64,000 nucleotides of DNA from Dyadobacter sediminis (GTDB lineage Bacteria; Bacteroidota; Bacteroidia; Cytophagales; Spirosomataceae): contig NZ_VCEI01000032.1 of the NCBI RefSeq assembly GCF_005860765.1, positions 1 to 64,000 of the forward strand, in the 5' to 3' direction. The translations under genes were made by a program, and so were the position numbers. How positions within the stretch are numbered: position 1 is the first letter of the stretch; the number at the start of each line of letters is the position of its first letter. This document shows, one piece after another, positions 46,240 through 54,065 of the stretch. The notes beneath the pieces were generated by a model. That model did no database searches, was not told the origin of the DNA, and worked only from the letters and a program-made list of their open reading frames with translations.

Positions 46240-47787
46240 ATGATACGAAAAATAGCAGTTGTGCTTGCCCTTACGCTCGGAGCCGGCGCATGTACCAAAG
46301 ATTTTGAAGAAATTAATATAAATCCTACTGCTCCTTCGGAAGTTCCGCTGGATTACTTGCTTGCACAAGCTCAATTGCAGATCTCAGGCTCGGCGGGCGA
46401 TCCGGGGTATAAAGTGTGGCGCGGCAATTTCATTTACTCAGGGACTATTGTTCAGCAGCTTGCATCGGTTGATGACTACTACGCAGGTGACAAGTACACT
46501 TACAATGCGGATAACAGCGGAGCGTATTTTGCTGACTCCTATGTCAATTCTGTAAAAAGCCTTGCAGATATCATTTCACAGGCATCCGAAGATCCTGCAG
46601 ATGTCAATATTCTTTCCATGGCAAGGATATTAAAGGTACTTCAAATGCATATCATTACAGATTTGTATGGCGATGTTCCTTATTCAGAAGCCGGAAAAGG
46701 ATTCATTAGTCAGATTTACAAGCCTAAATACGATCCGCAGCAAGCCATATACATGGATATGCTGAAAGAACTGGATGAAGCCGGCGCTGCACTGAATGCA
46801 TCCGCCTATGTTCCTACTGCAGCCGATTTTGTATATAAGGGCGATGTTTCAAAGTGGAAAAAGGCTGCCAATTCGCTGATGCTCCGCCTTGCCATGCGCA
46901 TGCAGAAAGCAGACCCGGCTGCGGCTCAGACCTGGGCAAAAAAGGCAATCGACGGCGGGTTAATGGCTTCCAACGATGATACTTTCAAATTTATCCATAC
47001 CGAAGGTTCGACAGCGAGCCGCAACCCGAATTCCTATAACCTGGGCATCGGACGCGGTTTGATCAAAGGCGATAATTTCCAGTGGTCGAAAACTTTGATT
47101 GATATGATGAAGGCCCGAAAAGATCCGCGCATCAGCATCATTTCCCAGCTTGCAAACGGTGACAAAACGGTAGCCAATCAGAAAGGTTTGCCGAATGGCC
47201 TTGATAAAAGCAGCGGGCCAAACGGGCTGGTTACAAAAACAGGCGACGGAAACATCAAGAACTATTCCCGTCCGACCGACCTGATGTATGACGACGACGA
47301 TCCGAACATTCTTTTAACTTTTGCAGAAACCAAATTCCTTACTGCCGAAGCCATTGAAAGAGGATGGGCAACAGCCGGAACTGCCAAAGATGCCTACGAA
47401 GCCGGACAGAAAGCTGCTGTAACGCAACTTGCGGCTTTTGATGCAACGGCAGGGGTTGTTAGTGCGGCAGATGCGCAGGCTTACGTTACCGCAAACCCGT
47501 ATCCCGTAGCCGGAACGCTGGCCAATAAACTGACTCAGATCCATTCTGAAATGTTTATTCTTACCGCCTCCACTTTCAATCATTATGAAGGCTGGTCAAA
47601 CTGGCGCAGAACAGGCATTCCTGCACTGACACCGACAAATTATCCGGGCAACCTGACGGGCGGCGTTATTCCGCGCAGACTTATATTTCCGATCAGCGAG
47701 CTGGCCGTTAATGAAGCCAATTACAAGGAAGGCGTTGCCAGAATGGGCAAAGATGATTTTCTGACCCGTGTCTGGTGGGACAAATAA
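46240..47787 (+). CDS. SusD-like outer-membrane lipoprotein (SusD-like_2 type)
   Basis: This protein pairs with the upstream SusC. I start it at the ATG 46240, six codons after the first ATG, because it gives a clean signal: MIRKIAVVLALTLGAGAC with lipobox Cys18, then TKDFEEININPTAPSEVPLD. It has the SusD-like_2 (PF12771) pattern: ILSMARILKVLQMHIITDLYGDVPYSEAG, KWKKAANSLMLRLAMRMQ and ILLTFAETKFLTAEAIERGWA, and the C-terminal TGGVIPRRLIFPISE. It is the substrate-binding lid at the cell surface. A terminator lies about 25 nt after the stop. Confidence 0.94.
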   Translation: MIRKIAVVLALTLGAGACTKDFEEININPTAPSEVPLDYLLAQAQLQISGSAGDPGYKVWRGNFIYSGTIVQQLASVDDYYAGDKYTYNADNSGAYFADSYVNSVKSLADIISQASEDPADVNILSMARILKVLQMHIITDLYGDVPYSEAGKGFISQIYKPKYDPQQAIYMDMLKELDEAGAALNASAYVPTAADFVYKGDVSKWKKAANSLMLRLAMRMQKADPAAAQTWAKKAIDGGLMASNDDTFKFIHTEGSTASRNPNSYNLGIGRGLIKGDNFQWSKTLIDMMKARKDPRISIISQLANGDKTVANQKGLPNGLDKSSGPNGLVTKTGDGNIKNYSRPTDLMYDDDDPNILLTFAETKFLTAEAIERGWATAGTAKDAYEAGQKAAVTQLAAFDATAGVVSAADAQAYVTANPYPVAGTLANKLTQIHSEMFILTASTFNHYEGWSNWRRTGIPALTPTNYPGNLTGGVIPRRLIFPISELAVNEANYKEGVARMGKDDFLTRVWWDK

Positions 47788-47810
47788 GTATAAATTAGTA
47801 GATATAATTC

Positions 47811-47847
47811 AAAAGGTGCCCTGAATATTTTGGGGCATCTTTTTGTT
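47811..47847 (+). terminator. intrinsic terminator after the second susD
   Basis: aaaaggtgccct pairs with ggggcatcttttt (two G-T wobbles) around the loop gaatattt, followed by a T run. It ends the symporter-phosphorylase-susCD region. Confidence 0.75.
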
Positions 47848-47898
47848 TTTTATTCTAATTTTGAAATTCTACATTTTCACATTTGTAATACAATTGGT

Positions 47899-48414
47899 AT
47901 GATACAGTCATTTACAGAAACGGCCGATAAGGAAGTTGTTTTTGAAAAAGTTCAGCAGTTTATAGATGAGCAGGGCTTCACGGTTGTCAGTAAAGATCAT
48001 TCGCGGCCATGGGGCGGTTTTTTTGTGCTGGAAGAAAGTGAAGCGCCCAAGTTCATTGCTACTTTTTTCCCTCATCTTTCCATTCAGGATTTTGCAGGCT
48101 ACGAAAAACTCAGCCCGAAAATACTGGTTGTAGCGCCAAACAAGCGTTTATCCTGGCAGTATCACCATCGCCGTGCTGAAATATGGAAGGTAATTGGTGG
48201 AAATGCCGGCATTGTGATCAGTGATACAGACGAGGAAACCGCATTGCAGCAACTTCCGATCGGAACGGTTATTGACCTGAAAAAGGGGGAACGTCACAGG
48301 CTTGTCGGTGTGGACGAATGGGGAATCGTGGCTGAAATATGGCAGCATACCGATCCGTCCAATCCTTCGGACGAAGATGATATTGTACGCGTTCAGGATG
48401 ATTTCGGAAGATAG
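47899..48414 (+). CDS. cupin protein related to type II mannose-6-phosphate isomerases
   Basis: This 171-aa protein has one cupin domain. I choose the ATG at 47899 (MIQSFTETADKEVVFEKVQQF) because the 23 upstream residues look non-coding. Signature pieces are RPWGGFFVLEES, SPKILVVAPNKRLSWQYHHRRAEIWKVIGG (metal-binding His and Glu residues) and GTVIDLKKGERHRLVGVDEWGIVAEIWQHTD. These match the C-terminal cupin of mannose-6-phosphate isomerase/mannose-1-phosphate guanylyltransferases. It may isomerise mannose-6-phosphate or another sugar phosphate. Its place just after the mannan-type locus suits a mannose link, but a terminator separates them. Confidence 0.85.
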   Translation: MIQSFTETADKEVVFEKVQQFIDEQGFTVVSKDHSRPWGGFFVLEESEAPKFIATFFPHLSIQDFAGYEKLSPKILVVAPNKRLSWQYHHRRAEIWKVIGGNAGIVISDTDEETALQQLPIGTVIDLKKGERHRLVGVDEWGIVAEIWQHTDPSNPSDEDDIVRVQDDFGR

Positions 48415-48441
48415 ATTTGCGGAATAAAACGTTATTTGAAT

Positions 48442-48554
48442 AACTGCCTCAAAAATCAGATTGCATTTCAGAACCAGTCCGTATAAAGAAATCTGTTGAC
48501 TGTAGCCCATTCTGAACACTTCGGACATGTGCCGGACTGATTTTTGAGGCAGTT
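48442..48554. repeat. 18-bp perfect inverted repeat around 77 nt
   Basis: The arms aactgcctcaaaaatcag (48442-48459) and ctgatttttgaggcagtt (48537-48554) are perfect complements. The right arm runs into a T run, so the element could be an intrinsic terminator with a large loop for the cupin gene. The perfect arms at this spacing also resemble a small MITE-like element. No open frame lies inside and no clean target duplication is seen. Confidence 0.7.
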
Positions 48555-48575
48555 TTTATTTAAAACTGTTTTGAT

Positions 48576-49472
48576 ATGAAATTCGGCAAAGTTGAGCATC
48601 CGGGCAATATTGATTTTACAATGCCTGCGGATTTACCCGAAAACAAAATCCTTTTGCAGAAGAAAGGGTTTAAAGGCAAACCAAACATATATGTCGGCAG
48701 CCCGAGCTGGAACCGCGCCGACCTGAAAAATTTCTATCCCAAAGGAACCCGCGATGAACTGACGTATTATGCAAGCCGTTTCAACTGCATTGAAATGAAT
48801 GCTACATTTTACTCCAACTTCACACCTCATATCATTGAAGGCTGGCACAACAGAACACCTGCAGACTTCCGCTTTTTCCCGAAAGTTCATCAGAGTGTAA
48901 GCCATTTTAAAAAGTTGTATGACGCCAAAGCAGTGACGGATCTGTATCTGGACGGAATAGCCCATCTGCAGGAAAAACTGGGTATGCTTTTTCTTCAGCT
49001 TCCCGACAATTTCAGTCCGGCACACTTTCAAACGCTGAAAAATTATCTGAAAGACTGGCCGTCCGGATTTCCACTTGCCATTGAACTGAGGCATTCCGGC
49101 TGGTTTGACGGCTCATGGAACACGGAACCGCTTCACGAAGTACTTGAAAACCATAATATTACACAGCTTATTACCGACACACCGGGCCGAAGGGATGTAC
49201 TGCATATGCGGCTGAGCACGGCAAATACTTTCGTCCGGTTCAACAGCATCAATGCCGAGGCCGATTATGCAAGGCTGAACGACTGGGTAAAGCGCCTGAA
49301 AGTATGGGTTGATAACGGACTTGAAAATATTTACTTCTTCGTACATCAGGACCTTGAAAAGCCAATGCCATTGCTATCCGGCTATTTCATCAAAAAACTG
49401 AACGAAGAACTGGGCACAAACCTGAAAATTCCGATCATCCAAAGTACCAACACGCAAATGGAGCTTTTTTGA
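48576..49472 (+). CDS. DUF72 (YecE-like) family protein
   Basis: This 298-aa protein belongs to DUF72, a TIM-barrel-like family of unknown enzymatic role. It has the early strand PNIYVGSPSWNRADLKNFYPKGTR, the HNRTPADFRFFPKVHQSVSH segment and the VRFNSINAEADYARLNDWVKR segment, close to the family. It has no signal peptide. The last codons (MELF-stop) lie directly before the TTAGC heptamer array at 49473. Confidence 0.92.
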   Translation: MKFGKVEHPGNIDFTMPADLPENKILLQKKGFKGKPNIYVGSPSWNRADLKNFYPKGTRDELTYYASRFNCIEMNATFYSNFTPHIIEGWHNRTPADFRFFPKVHQSVSHFKKLYDAKAVTDLYLDGIAHLQEKLGMLFLQLPDNFSPAHFQTLKNYLKDWPSGFPLAIELRHSGWFDGSWNTEPLHEVLENHNITQLITDTPGRRDVLHMRLSTANTFVRFNSINAEADYARLNDWVKRLKVWVDNGLENIYFFVHQDLEKPMPLLSGYFIKKLNEELGTNLKIPIIQSTNTQMELF

Positions 49473-49514
49473 TTAGCTGTCAGCTATTAGCCGCCAGCTT
49501 TTAGCGATTAGCTT
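49473..49514. repeat. TTAGCNN heptamer array after the DUF72 gene
   Basis: The plus strand reads ttagctg, tcagcta, ttagccg, ccagctt, ttagcga, ttagctt straight after the stop TGA at 49470-49472. The orientation again matches the sense of the upstream gene. Confidence 0.85.
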
Positions 49515-49541
49515 AAAAACCAAAACTTAACAACAGATGAC

Positions 49542-49665
49542 GCACAGCGAATGACCAAAATTCTCAAAAACTTCACCCTTAACAATCCATAACGCGCAGC
49601 AAATGACAAAAAAACCAATCGACAAAATCCAGCACCCAACACCCCATTGACGCGCAGCAAATGAC
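49542..49665. repeat. three-copy direct repeat of gcgcagcaaatgac
   Basis: The 14-mer occurs at 49594-49607 and 49652-49665, with a diverged copy at 49542-49555 (gcacagcgaatgac), spaced 52 and 58 nt. It lies between the DUF72 gene and the 3' end of the phosphodiesterase gene, next to the heptamer array. In the sense of the phosphodiesterase gene the unit reads GTCATTTGCTGCGC. Confidence 0.75.
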
Positions 49666-49671
49666 AAAAAA

Positions 49672-50625
49672 CTACTTGATTTCAAACCCAACCCCCTGCT
49701 CCGGAAAAATCAGGTTCAGTCCGAGCTTGTTTTCCGATGCGAGCTGCTTTTTGATTTGTTCTTCGCTGTTTCCTGTCGGTTTTATATGCGTGACAACGAC
49801 GTTCAGTTTATGCATTTTGTCTTTGCCGGCCAGTTCAGCCAGTTTGTTCATTTCCTTCATAAACCATCTTGGCGTTAAATGTCCGAACAGCTTTTCGTCC
49901 GGCTGCTCATTGGCGTAGGAAACTTCCAGAAAAATCCCTTTCAGTTTTCCGGAGCGGATCAACGGGGCGGCTACTTTCCAGATTTGCTGCAAATAATCCG
50001 TTTTCTCGATCTCGTCCGGGCCGGTATCTCCAAAGTAGAGCACGTAATTTCCGGTATTTTCAAGCAGGAAAGCGGCACTTTCACCCGGTTTTGAATGGCT
50101 GAGCTTCAATGCCTTTACGGTCATTTGCGTTTGTTCAACCTTTGTTTCGATTCCGGGTTCCAGGATTTTGTACGTGTATTTTTTCAAAGCCGGGCTGTTT
50201 CCTTCATTTCCCATATTCGGCCAGCTTTTCCAGTTGAAATAATGATCGTTTATCGTGCGGATACAATCCGGAAAACCATAAATATTTTTAGCCGTATCTT
50301 CCACAGAATTGATGATCATTCCGGAAATATGGTCCAGATGCGGATGTGAAATGAAATACGCCCTGATATATTTTTTTAGAACCTCTTCGGCAGAAACCTT
50401 AAATGCGCCGCTGAAAACAGCCTTCTGAATTCCTGCATGGATAGTACCCGCATCCAGACAGACATAGCCGTCGGATTGCAGGGGAGCAAGCATGTAAGCA
50501 GATAAATTTCCGTCTTCTACCCCGCCCTTTACCCCGAGCGGAACCACTTTAAAGCCGTTTTGGGCAAAAGAAGCTGAAACCGAAAGAACAAACAGCCATA
50601 ATATCACAGCGCCGGATCGAATCAT
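49672..50625 (-). CDS. exported metallo-hydrolase of the class II cyclic-nucleotide phosphodiesterase type
   Basis: This 317-aa protein has an N-terminal signal peptide (ILWLFVLSVSASFAQ) and the class II cyclic-nucleotide phosphodiesterase signature H-x-H-L-D-H-[LIVM]-x-[GS] in SHPHLDHISGMIINS. The metallo-beta-lactamase-like fold continues with LSHSKPGESAAFLLENTGNYVLYFGDTGPD and a second metal region VVVTHIKPTG. Family members such as yeast PDE1 and Vibrio CpdP hydrolyse 3',5'-cyclic nucleotides, and CpdP is periplasmic. The natural substrate here is unknown. Its 3' end is a repeat-rich stretch. Confidence 0.85.
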   Translation of the reverse strand: MIRSGAVILWLFVLSVSASFAQNGFKVVPLGVKGGVEDGNLSAYMLAPLQSDGYVCLDAGTIHAGIQKAVFSGAFKVSAEEVLKKYIRAYFISHPHLDHISGMIINSVEDTAKNIYGFPDCIRTINDHYFNWKSWPNMGNEGNSPALKKYTYKILEPGIETKVEQTQMTVKALKLSHSKPGESAAFLLENTGNYVLYFGDTGPDEIEKTDYLQQIWKVAAPLIRSGKLKGIFLEVSYANEQPDEKLFGHLTPRWFMKEMNKLAELAGKDKMHKLNVVVTHIKPTGNSEEQIKKQLASENKLGLNLIFPEQGVGFEIK

Positions 50626-50717
50626 ATACGTGAGTGCATTTGAGCATGCCTGCGGGAATGATTATTTACAATACAAAAATTATCGTTTAACCTTTAACAG
50701 CGGGTGAATATTCAAAT

Positions 50718-50864
50718 ATGATCAAAAAATCGGATTTACCCGTCAAAATGTGCCCGGTTTGCAATCGCAGTTTTACGTGGCGCAAGAAATGGGAAAAAGT
50801 GTGGGATGAAGTGAAATACTGCAGTGATAAATGCCGCTCAAATAAAAACAAAGCTGTTCAATGA
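50718..50864 (+). CDS. DUF2256 small zinc-finger-like protein
   Basis: A 48-aa frame runs from ATG 50718 to TGA 50864. It contains MCPVCNRSFTWRKKWEKVWD and YCSDKCR, with Cys12, Cys15, Cys35 and Cys39 in a Cys4 layout. This is the DUF2256 pattern. The stop overlaps the photolyase start by four bases (ATGA), so the two proteins are translationally coupled. In many bacteria DUF2256 genes lie beside FeS-photolyase genes, and the Cys4 site could bind zinc or an iron-sulfur centre. The role is unproven. Confidence 0.9.
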   Translation: MIKKSDLPVKMCPVCNRSFTWRKKWEKVWDEVKYCSDKCRSNKNKAVQ

Positions 50865-52354
50865 AAGCCGTTACGTTGTTGTTCCCACATCAGTTGTTCA
50901 AGGACAATCCCGCTGTTGATAAAGAAAGAAGCGTTGTTCTCGTTGAGGAATTCCTGTTTTTTAACCAGTTCAATTTCCATAAGCAAAAGCTGTTTCATCA
51001 CCGCGCGTCCATGCAATGCTACAAAGCGCAGCTGCTCAGCAATCATTATCAGGTTGAATACATTGAAGCGCATGAAGAGCATGCCGACGTCCGAAAGCTG
51101 ATTCCGTATTTAAAAGAAAAAGGGATTTCAGAAATTCATTATGTGGATGTGACGGATAACTGGCTGCTTAAAAGAATGAGCAACGCGGTGAAAAAAGCAG
51201 GCATAACGCTTGTAGAATACGCCACGCCGATGTTCCTGAATACAAAGGAAGACCTGGAACTGTACTTCATGAACAAGAAAAGATACTTCCAAGCCGATTT
51301 CTACACGGTACAGCGTAAAAGACTGAAAATTCTGCTGGATGAAAATGAGCAGCCGGAAGGCGGCAAATGGAGTTTTGACACGGAAAACAGAGTCAAATAC
51401 CCGAGAAAAAAAGTACCTCCGCCAATCCGTTTCCCTGAAGAAGATGCATTTTATACCGAAGCTGTAAAATACACTGACGCACATTACAAAGACAACTACG
51501 GACGGATTCCTGAAAATACAAGATTCCCGGTCAGTTCCGCGCAAAGTGAAAAATGGCTGGACCAGTTTCTTGAAAACCGGTTTGAAGAATTTGGCAAATA
51601 TGAAGATGCCATGGTTACGACCGAGCATTTTCTGCATCACGGCGTGCTTACGCCCATGCTTAATACCGGATTGCTGACGCCGCGCTATGTCGTAAAAAAA
51701 ACATTGAAGTTTGCAGCTGACAGGAATGTTCCGCTGAATTCGGTGGAAGGCTTTATCCGGCAGATTATCGGCTGGCGTGAATTCATGCGGGGCGTTTATG
51801 AAGTAAAAGGAACAGCCGAACGTACGCGCAATTACTGGGGCTTTACCCGGAAAATCCCCGAAGCATTCTGGAATGGAACAACGGGCATTGAACCTGTGGA
51901 TGTCGTTATTAAAAAAGTCCTGGAAATCGGCTATTGCCATCATATCGAGCGGCTGATGGTTCTGGGAAATTTCATGCTGCTTTGCGAATTCGATCCCGAT
52001 GAAGTTTACAAATGGTTTATGGAACTGTTTATTGATTCGTACGACTGGGTGATGGTGCCCAACGTTTACGGCATGAGCCAGTTTGCCGACGGCGGACTGA
52101 TGGCCACCAAACCGTACATCAGCAGCAGCAATTATCTGATGAAAATGAGTGATTTCCAGAAAGGCGAATGGCAGCAGATCTGGGACGGATTGTTCTGGCG
52201 GTTTATGGACAAACAAAGAAAATTTTTCGGCCAGAACCCGCGTATCGGCATGCTGCTCAACACTTTTGACAATATGCCGGAAGAAAAACAACAGGTACAT
52301 TTAAAGTATGCCAATACTTTCCTGAAAAAACTTGACAGCGGGTTTGCATTGTAA
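50861..52354 (+). CDS. cryptochrome/photolyase-family protein (FeS-BCP lineage) lacking the FeS cysteine cluster
   Basis: This 497-aa protein belongs to the deoxyribodipyrimidine photolyase-related family (PF04244/COG3046; PhrB and CryB). The N-terminal Rossmann domain starts AVTLLFPHQLFKDNPAV. The helical FAD part is seen in FIRQIIGWREFMRGVYE, GYCHHIERLMVLGNFMLL, DWVMVPNVYGMSQFADGGLMATKPY and SSSNYLMKMSDF. After MSDF, family members with a [4Fe-4S] centre carry C-x2-C and a further Cys about 12 residues on. Here that segment is replaced by the short KGEWQQIWDGLFW, and the whole protein has only three Cys, none clustered. It is probably a photolyase (6-4 type in this family), but repair activity is inference. 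Confidence 0.9.
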   Translation: MKAVTLLFPHQLFKDNPAVDKERSVVLVEEFLFFNQFNFHKQKLFHHRASMQCYKAQLLSNHYQVEYIEAHEEHADVRKLIPYLKEKGISEIHYVDVTDNWLLKRMSNAVKKAGITLVEYATPMFLNTKEDLELYFMNKKRYFQADFYTVQRKRLKILLDENEQPEGGKWSFDTENRVKYPRKKVPPPIRFPEEDAFYTEAVKYTDAHYKDNYGRIPENTRFPVSSAQSEKWLDQFLENRFEEFGKYEDAMVTTEHFLHHGVLTPMLNTGLLTPRYVVKKTLKFAADRNVPLNSVEGFIRQIIGWREFMRGVYEVKGTAERTRNYWGFTRKIPEAFWNGTTGIEPVDVVIKKVLEIGYCHHIERLMVLGNFMLLCEFDPDEVYKWFMELFIDSYDWVMVPNVYGMSQFADGGLMATKPYISSSNYLMKMSDFQKGEWQQIWDGLFWRFMDKQRKFFGQNPRIGMLLNTFDNMPEEKQQVHLKYANTFLKKLDSGFAL

Positions 52355-52398
52355 TTCGTACAGACGGTGTAAATTAAGCCGTTTTAAGACCATGACTT

Positions 52399-52845
52399 AT
52401 GATTCAACTTTACAGAACAAACAGTGAACATCCCGAATTTGTAAGACTGACCGGCTTGCTGGACGATGCATTGTGCATGATTTATAACACTCGTAAAGAA
52501 GATTATGAAGAGTACAATCGCATTACCGGACTGCCGACTGTGGTGCTTGCCATGGAAGAAAATGTTGCCGTTGCATGCGGATGCTTTAAAATGGCCGGCG
52601 ATTCCACAATCGAATTGAAACGCATGTTTGTAGACCCGGCTTTCAGGAGCCAAGGAATTGCATCGGCTATCGTCGGTGAACTCGAAAAATGGGCAAAAGA
52701 AAACGATTGTGAACATGCCATACTGGAAACGGGAAAGGGACAGCCGGAAGCCATTGCCCTGTACGCCAAACTGGGCTACTCAATGGCTGATGACAGCGAT
52801 TTTGCCAGTTCGGAAAGAAGCGTGTGCATGAAAAAGAAGTTGTAA
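52399..52845 (+). CDS. GNAT-family N-acetyltransferase
   Basis: This 148-aa protein is a single GNAT domain. The acetyl-CoA binding loop is RSQGIAS (83-89) within MFVDPAFRSQGIASAIVGELEKWA, following the strand IELKRMFV, with the later C-terminal strand ILETGKGQPEAIALYAKLGYS. The substrate is unknown. It follows the photolyase by 44 nt and precedes the AI-2E gene by 41 nt, so a polycistronic unit is possible. Confidence 0.92.
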   Translation: MIQLYRTNSEHPEFVRLTGLLDDALCMIYNTRKEDYEEYNRITGLPTVVLAMEENVAVACGCFKMAGDSTIELKRMFVDPAFRSQGIASAIVGELEKWAKENDCEHAILETGKGQPEAIALYAKLGYSMADDSDFASSERSVCMKKKL

Positions 52846-52886
52846 GCACCCACTGATCCCATAAAATTTAAACCTGAAACCAAGCA

Positions 52887-54002
52887 ATGACTTCACTGGA
52901 CCCTCCTCCGTTTTATCAGAAATTTGCACTTTCATTACTTGGGATCGGCATTCTGATGCTGGGAATTTATCTCGGTCAAGATATTCTTGTTCCGCTGGCA
53001 CTTGCCGGGCTGATCGCCGTTTTGCTGCGGCCTGTTGAAAACATGCTTGTCCGCGTTGGTTTGCCCAAAGTAATAGCCATCAGTCTGGCAGTACTGCTTG
53101 CCGTGCTCATTGTTTCCGCCATCGGTGTTTTGCTTTCCATGCAGATTTCTGATTTTTCGGAAGAACTTCCGAAGCTAAAACGAAACATCAACGATTTTTA
53201 CCATGATGCAAGGCGCTGGATCCGGAATGAATACAGCGTAAGTTACCGGCAGCAGGAACAGTATCTGAAAAATGCACAGACCAAAACACTTGAAAACTTT
53301 CAGGGTACCGAAACGCTCGGCATTGTAACCGGACCGCTCGGAACACTGATCCTGATTCCTATTTACACCTTTTTACTACTTTATTACCGTACGATGCTGC
53401 TGCATTTCATGGTGGTTCTTTTTGCAGAAAAACACAAAGCGCAGGTGCTGGAAGTGCTTGCGGAAATCAAATCGATTATCCAGAGCTATATGGTGGGATT
53501 ATTGCTGGAAACTACCGTTGTAGCCGTTCTTAATTCCATCGGTTTGCTGATTTTGCATGTGCAATACGCCATTTTGCTGGGCATTATGGCCGCTATCCTG
53601 AATCTGATTCCTTATATCGGCGGACTGGTGGCTACGGCGCTGGCAGTTATGGTCACTTTCATCAGTCATCCGGAAATCAATGTTATTTTTGGCGTTGTCG
53701 GCGTTTTTATAGCCGTTCAGCTGATCGATAACAACCTGCTTGTTCCGCTTATTGTAGCTTCCAAGGTAAAAATCAATGCGCTGGTTTCCATTGTCGGTGT
53801 ATTGGTCGGCGGCGCACTTGCGGGTTTTTCAGGCATGTTTTTGTCTATTCCGGCCATTGCAATCATGAAAGCCATTTTCGACCGTGTGGAAAACCTGAAA
53901 CCATGGGGTGTCCTGCTTGGCGATCAGACGCCCGAACAGGCGAGTAACGATATATTCAGGCTGGTAAAAAAGAAGAAACCAAAGCCCGAAGCGGAAGCGT
54001 AA
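52887..54002 (+). CDS. AI-2E family transporter-like membrane protein
   Basis: This 371-aa membrane protein belongs to the AI-2E family (PF01594; includes YdiK, PerM and TqsA), with about eight predicted helices. The family segments ILVPLALAGLIAVLLRPVENML, VGLLLETTVVAVLNSIGLLIL, LGIMAAILNLIPYIGGLVATALA and IDNNLLVPLIVASKVKINALVSIVGVLVGGALAG are clear. A Lys-rich tail ends the protein. Transport function (often assumed for autoinducer-2 or ions) is not established for most members. Confidence 0.92.
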   Translation: MTSLDPPPFYQKFALSLLGIGILMLGIYLGQDILVPLALAGLIAVLLRPVENMLVRVGLPKVIAISLAVLLAVLIVSAIGVLLSMQISDFSEELPKLKRNINDFYHDARRWIRNEYSVSYRQQEQYLKNAQTKTLENFQGTETLGIVTGPLGTLILIPIYTFLLLYYRTMLLHFMVVLFAEKHKAQVLEVLAEIKSIIQSYMVGLLLETTVVAVLNSIGLLILHVQYAILLGIMAAILNLIPYIGGLVATALAVMVTFISHPEINVIFGVVGVFIAVQLIDNNLLVPLIVASKVKINALVSIVGVLVGGALAGFSGMFLSIPAIAIMKAIFDRVENLKPWGVLLGDQTPEQASNDIFRLVKKKKPKPEAEA

Positions 54003-54026
54003 AGAGCGGTTACTGATCTTGAATAA

Positions 54027-54060
54027 ACTTTTGAACGGAACCGTAGTCCCGTTCAAAAGT
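54027..54060. terminator. hairpin between convergent genes, likely terminator
   Basis: acttttgaacgg (54027-54038) pairs with ccgttcaaaagt (54049-54060) in a perfect 12-bp stem with a 10-nt loop. Flanking T runs are short, so termination strength is uncertain. Confidence 0.6.
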
Positions 54061-54065
54061 ATGCT

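Noticed and set aside
51128..52300. 390-aa open frame antisense to the photolyase gene
   Set aside because: It is unusually long but has the Phe/His-rich composition of an antisense shadow and no domain pattern; the plus-strand photolyase is clearly the gene.
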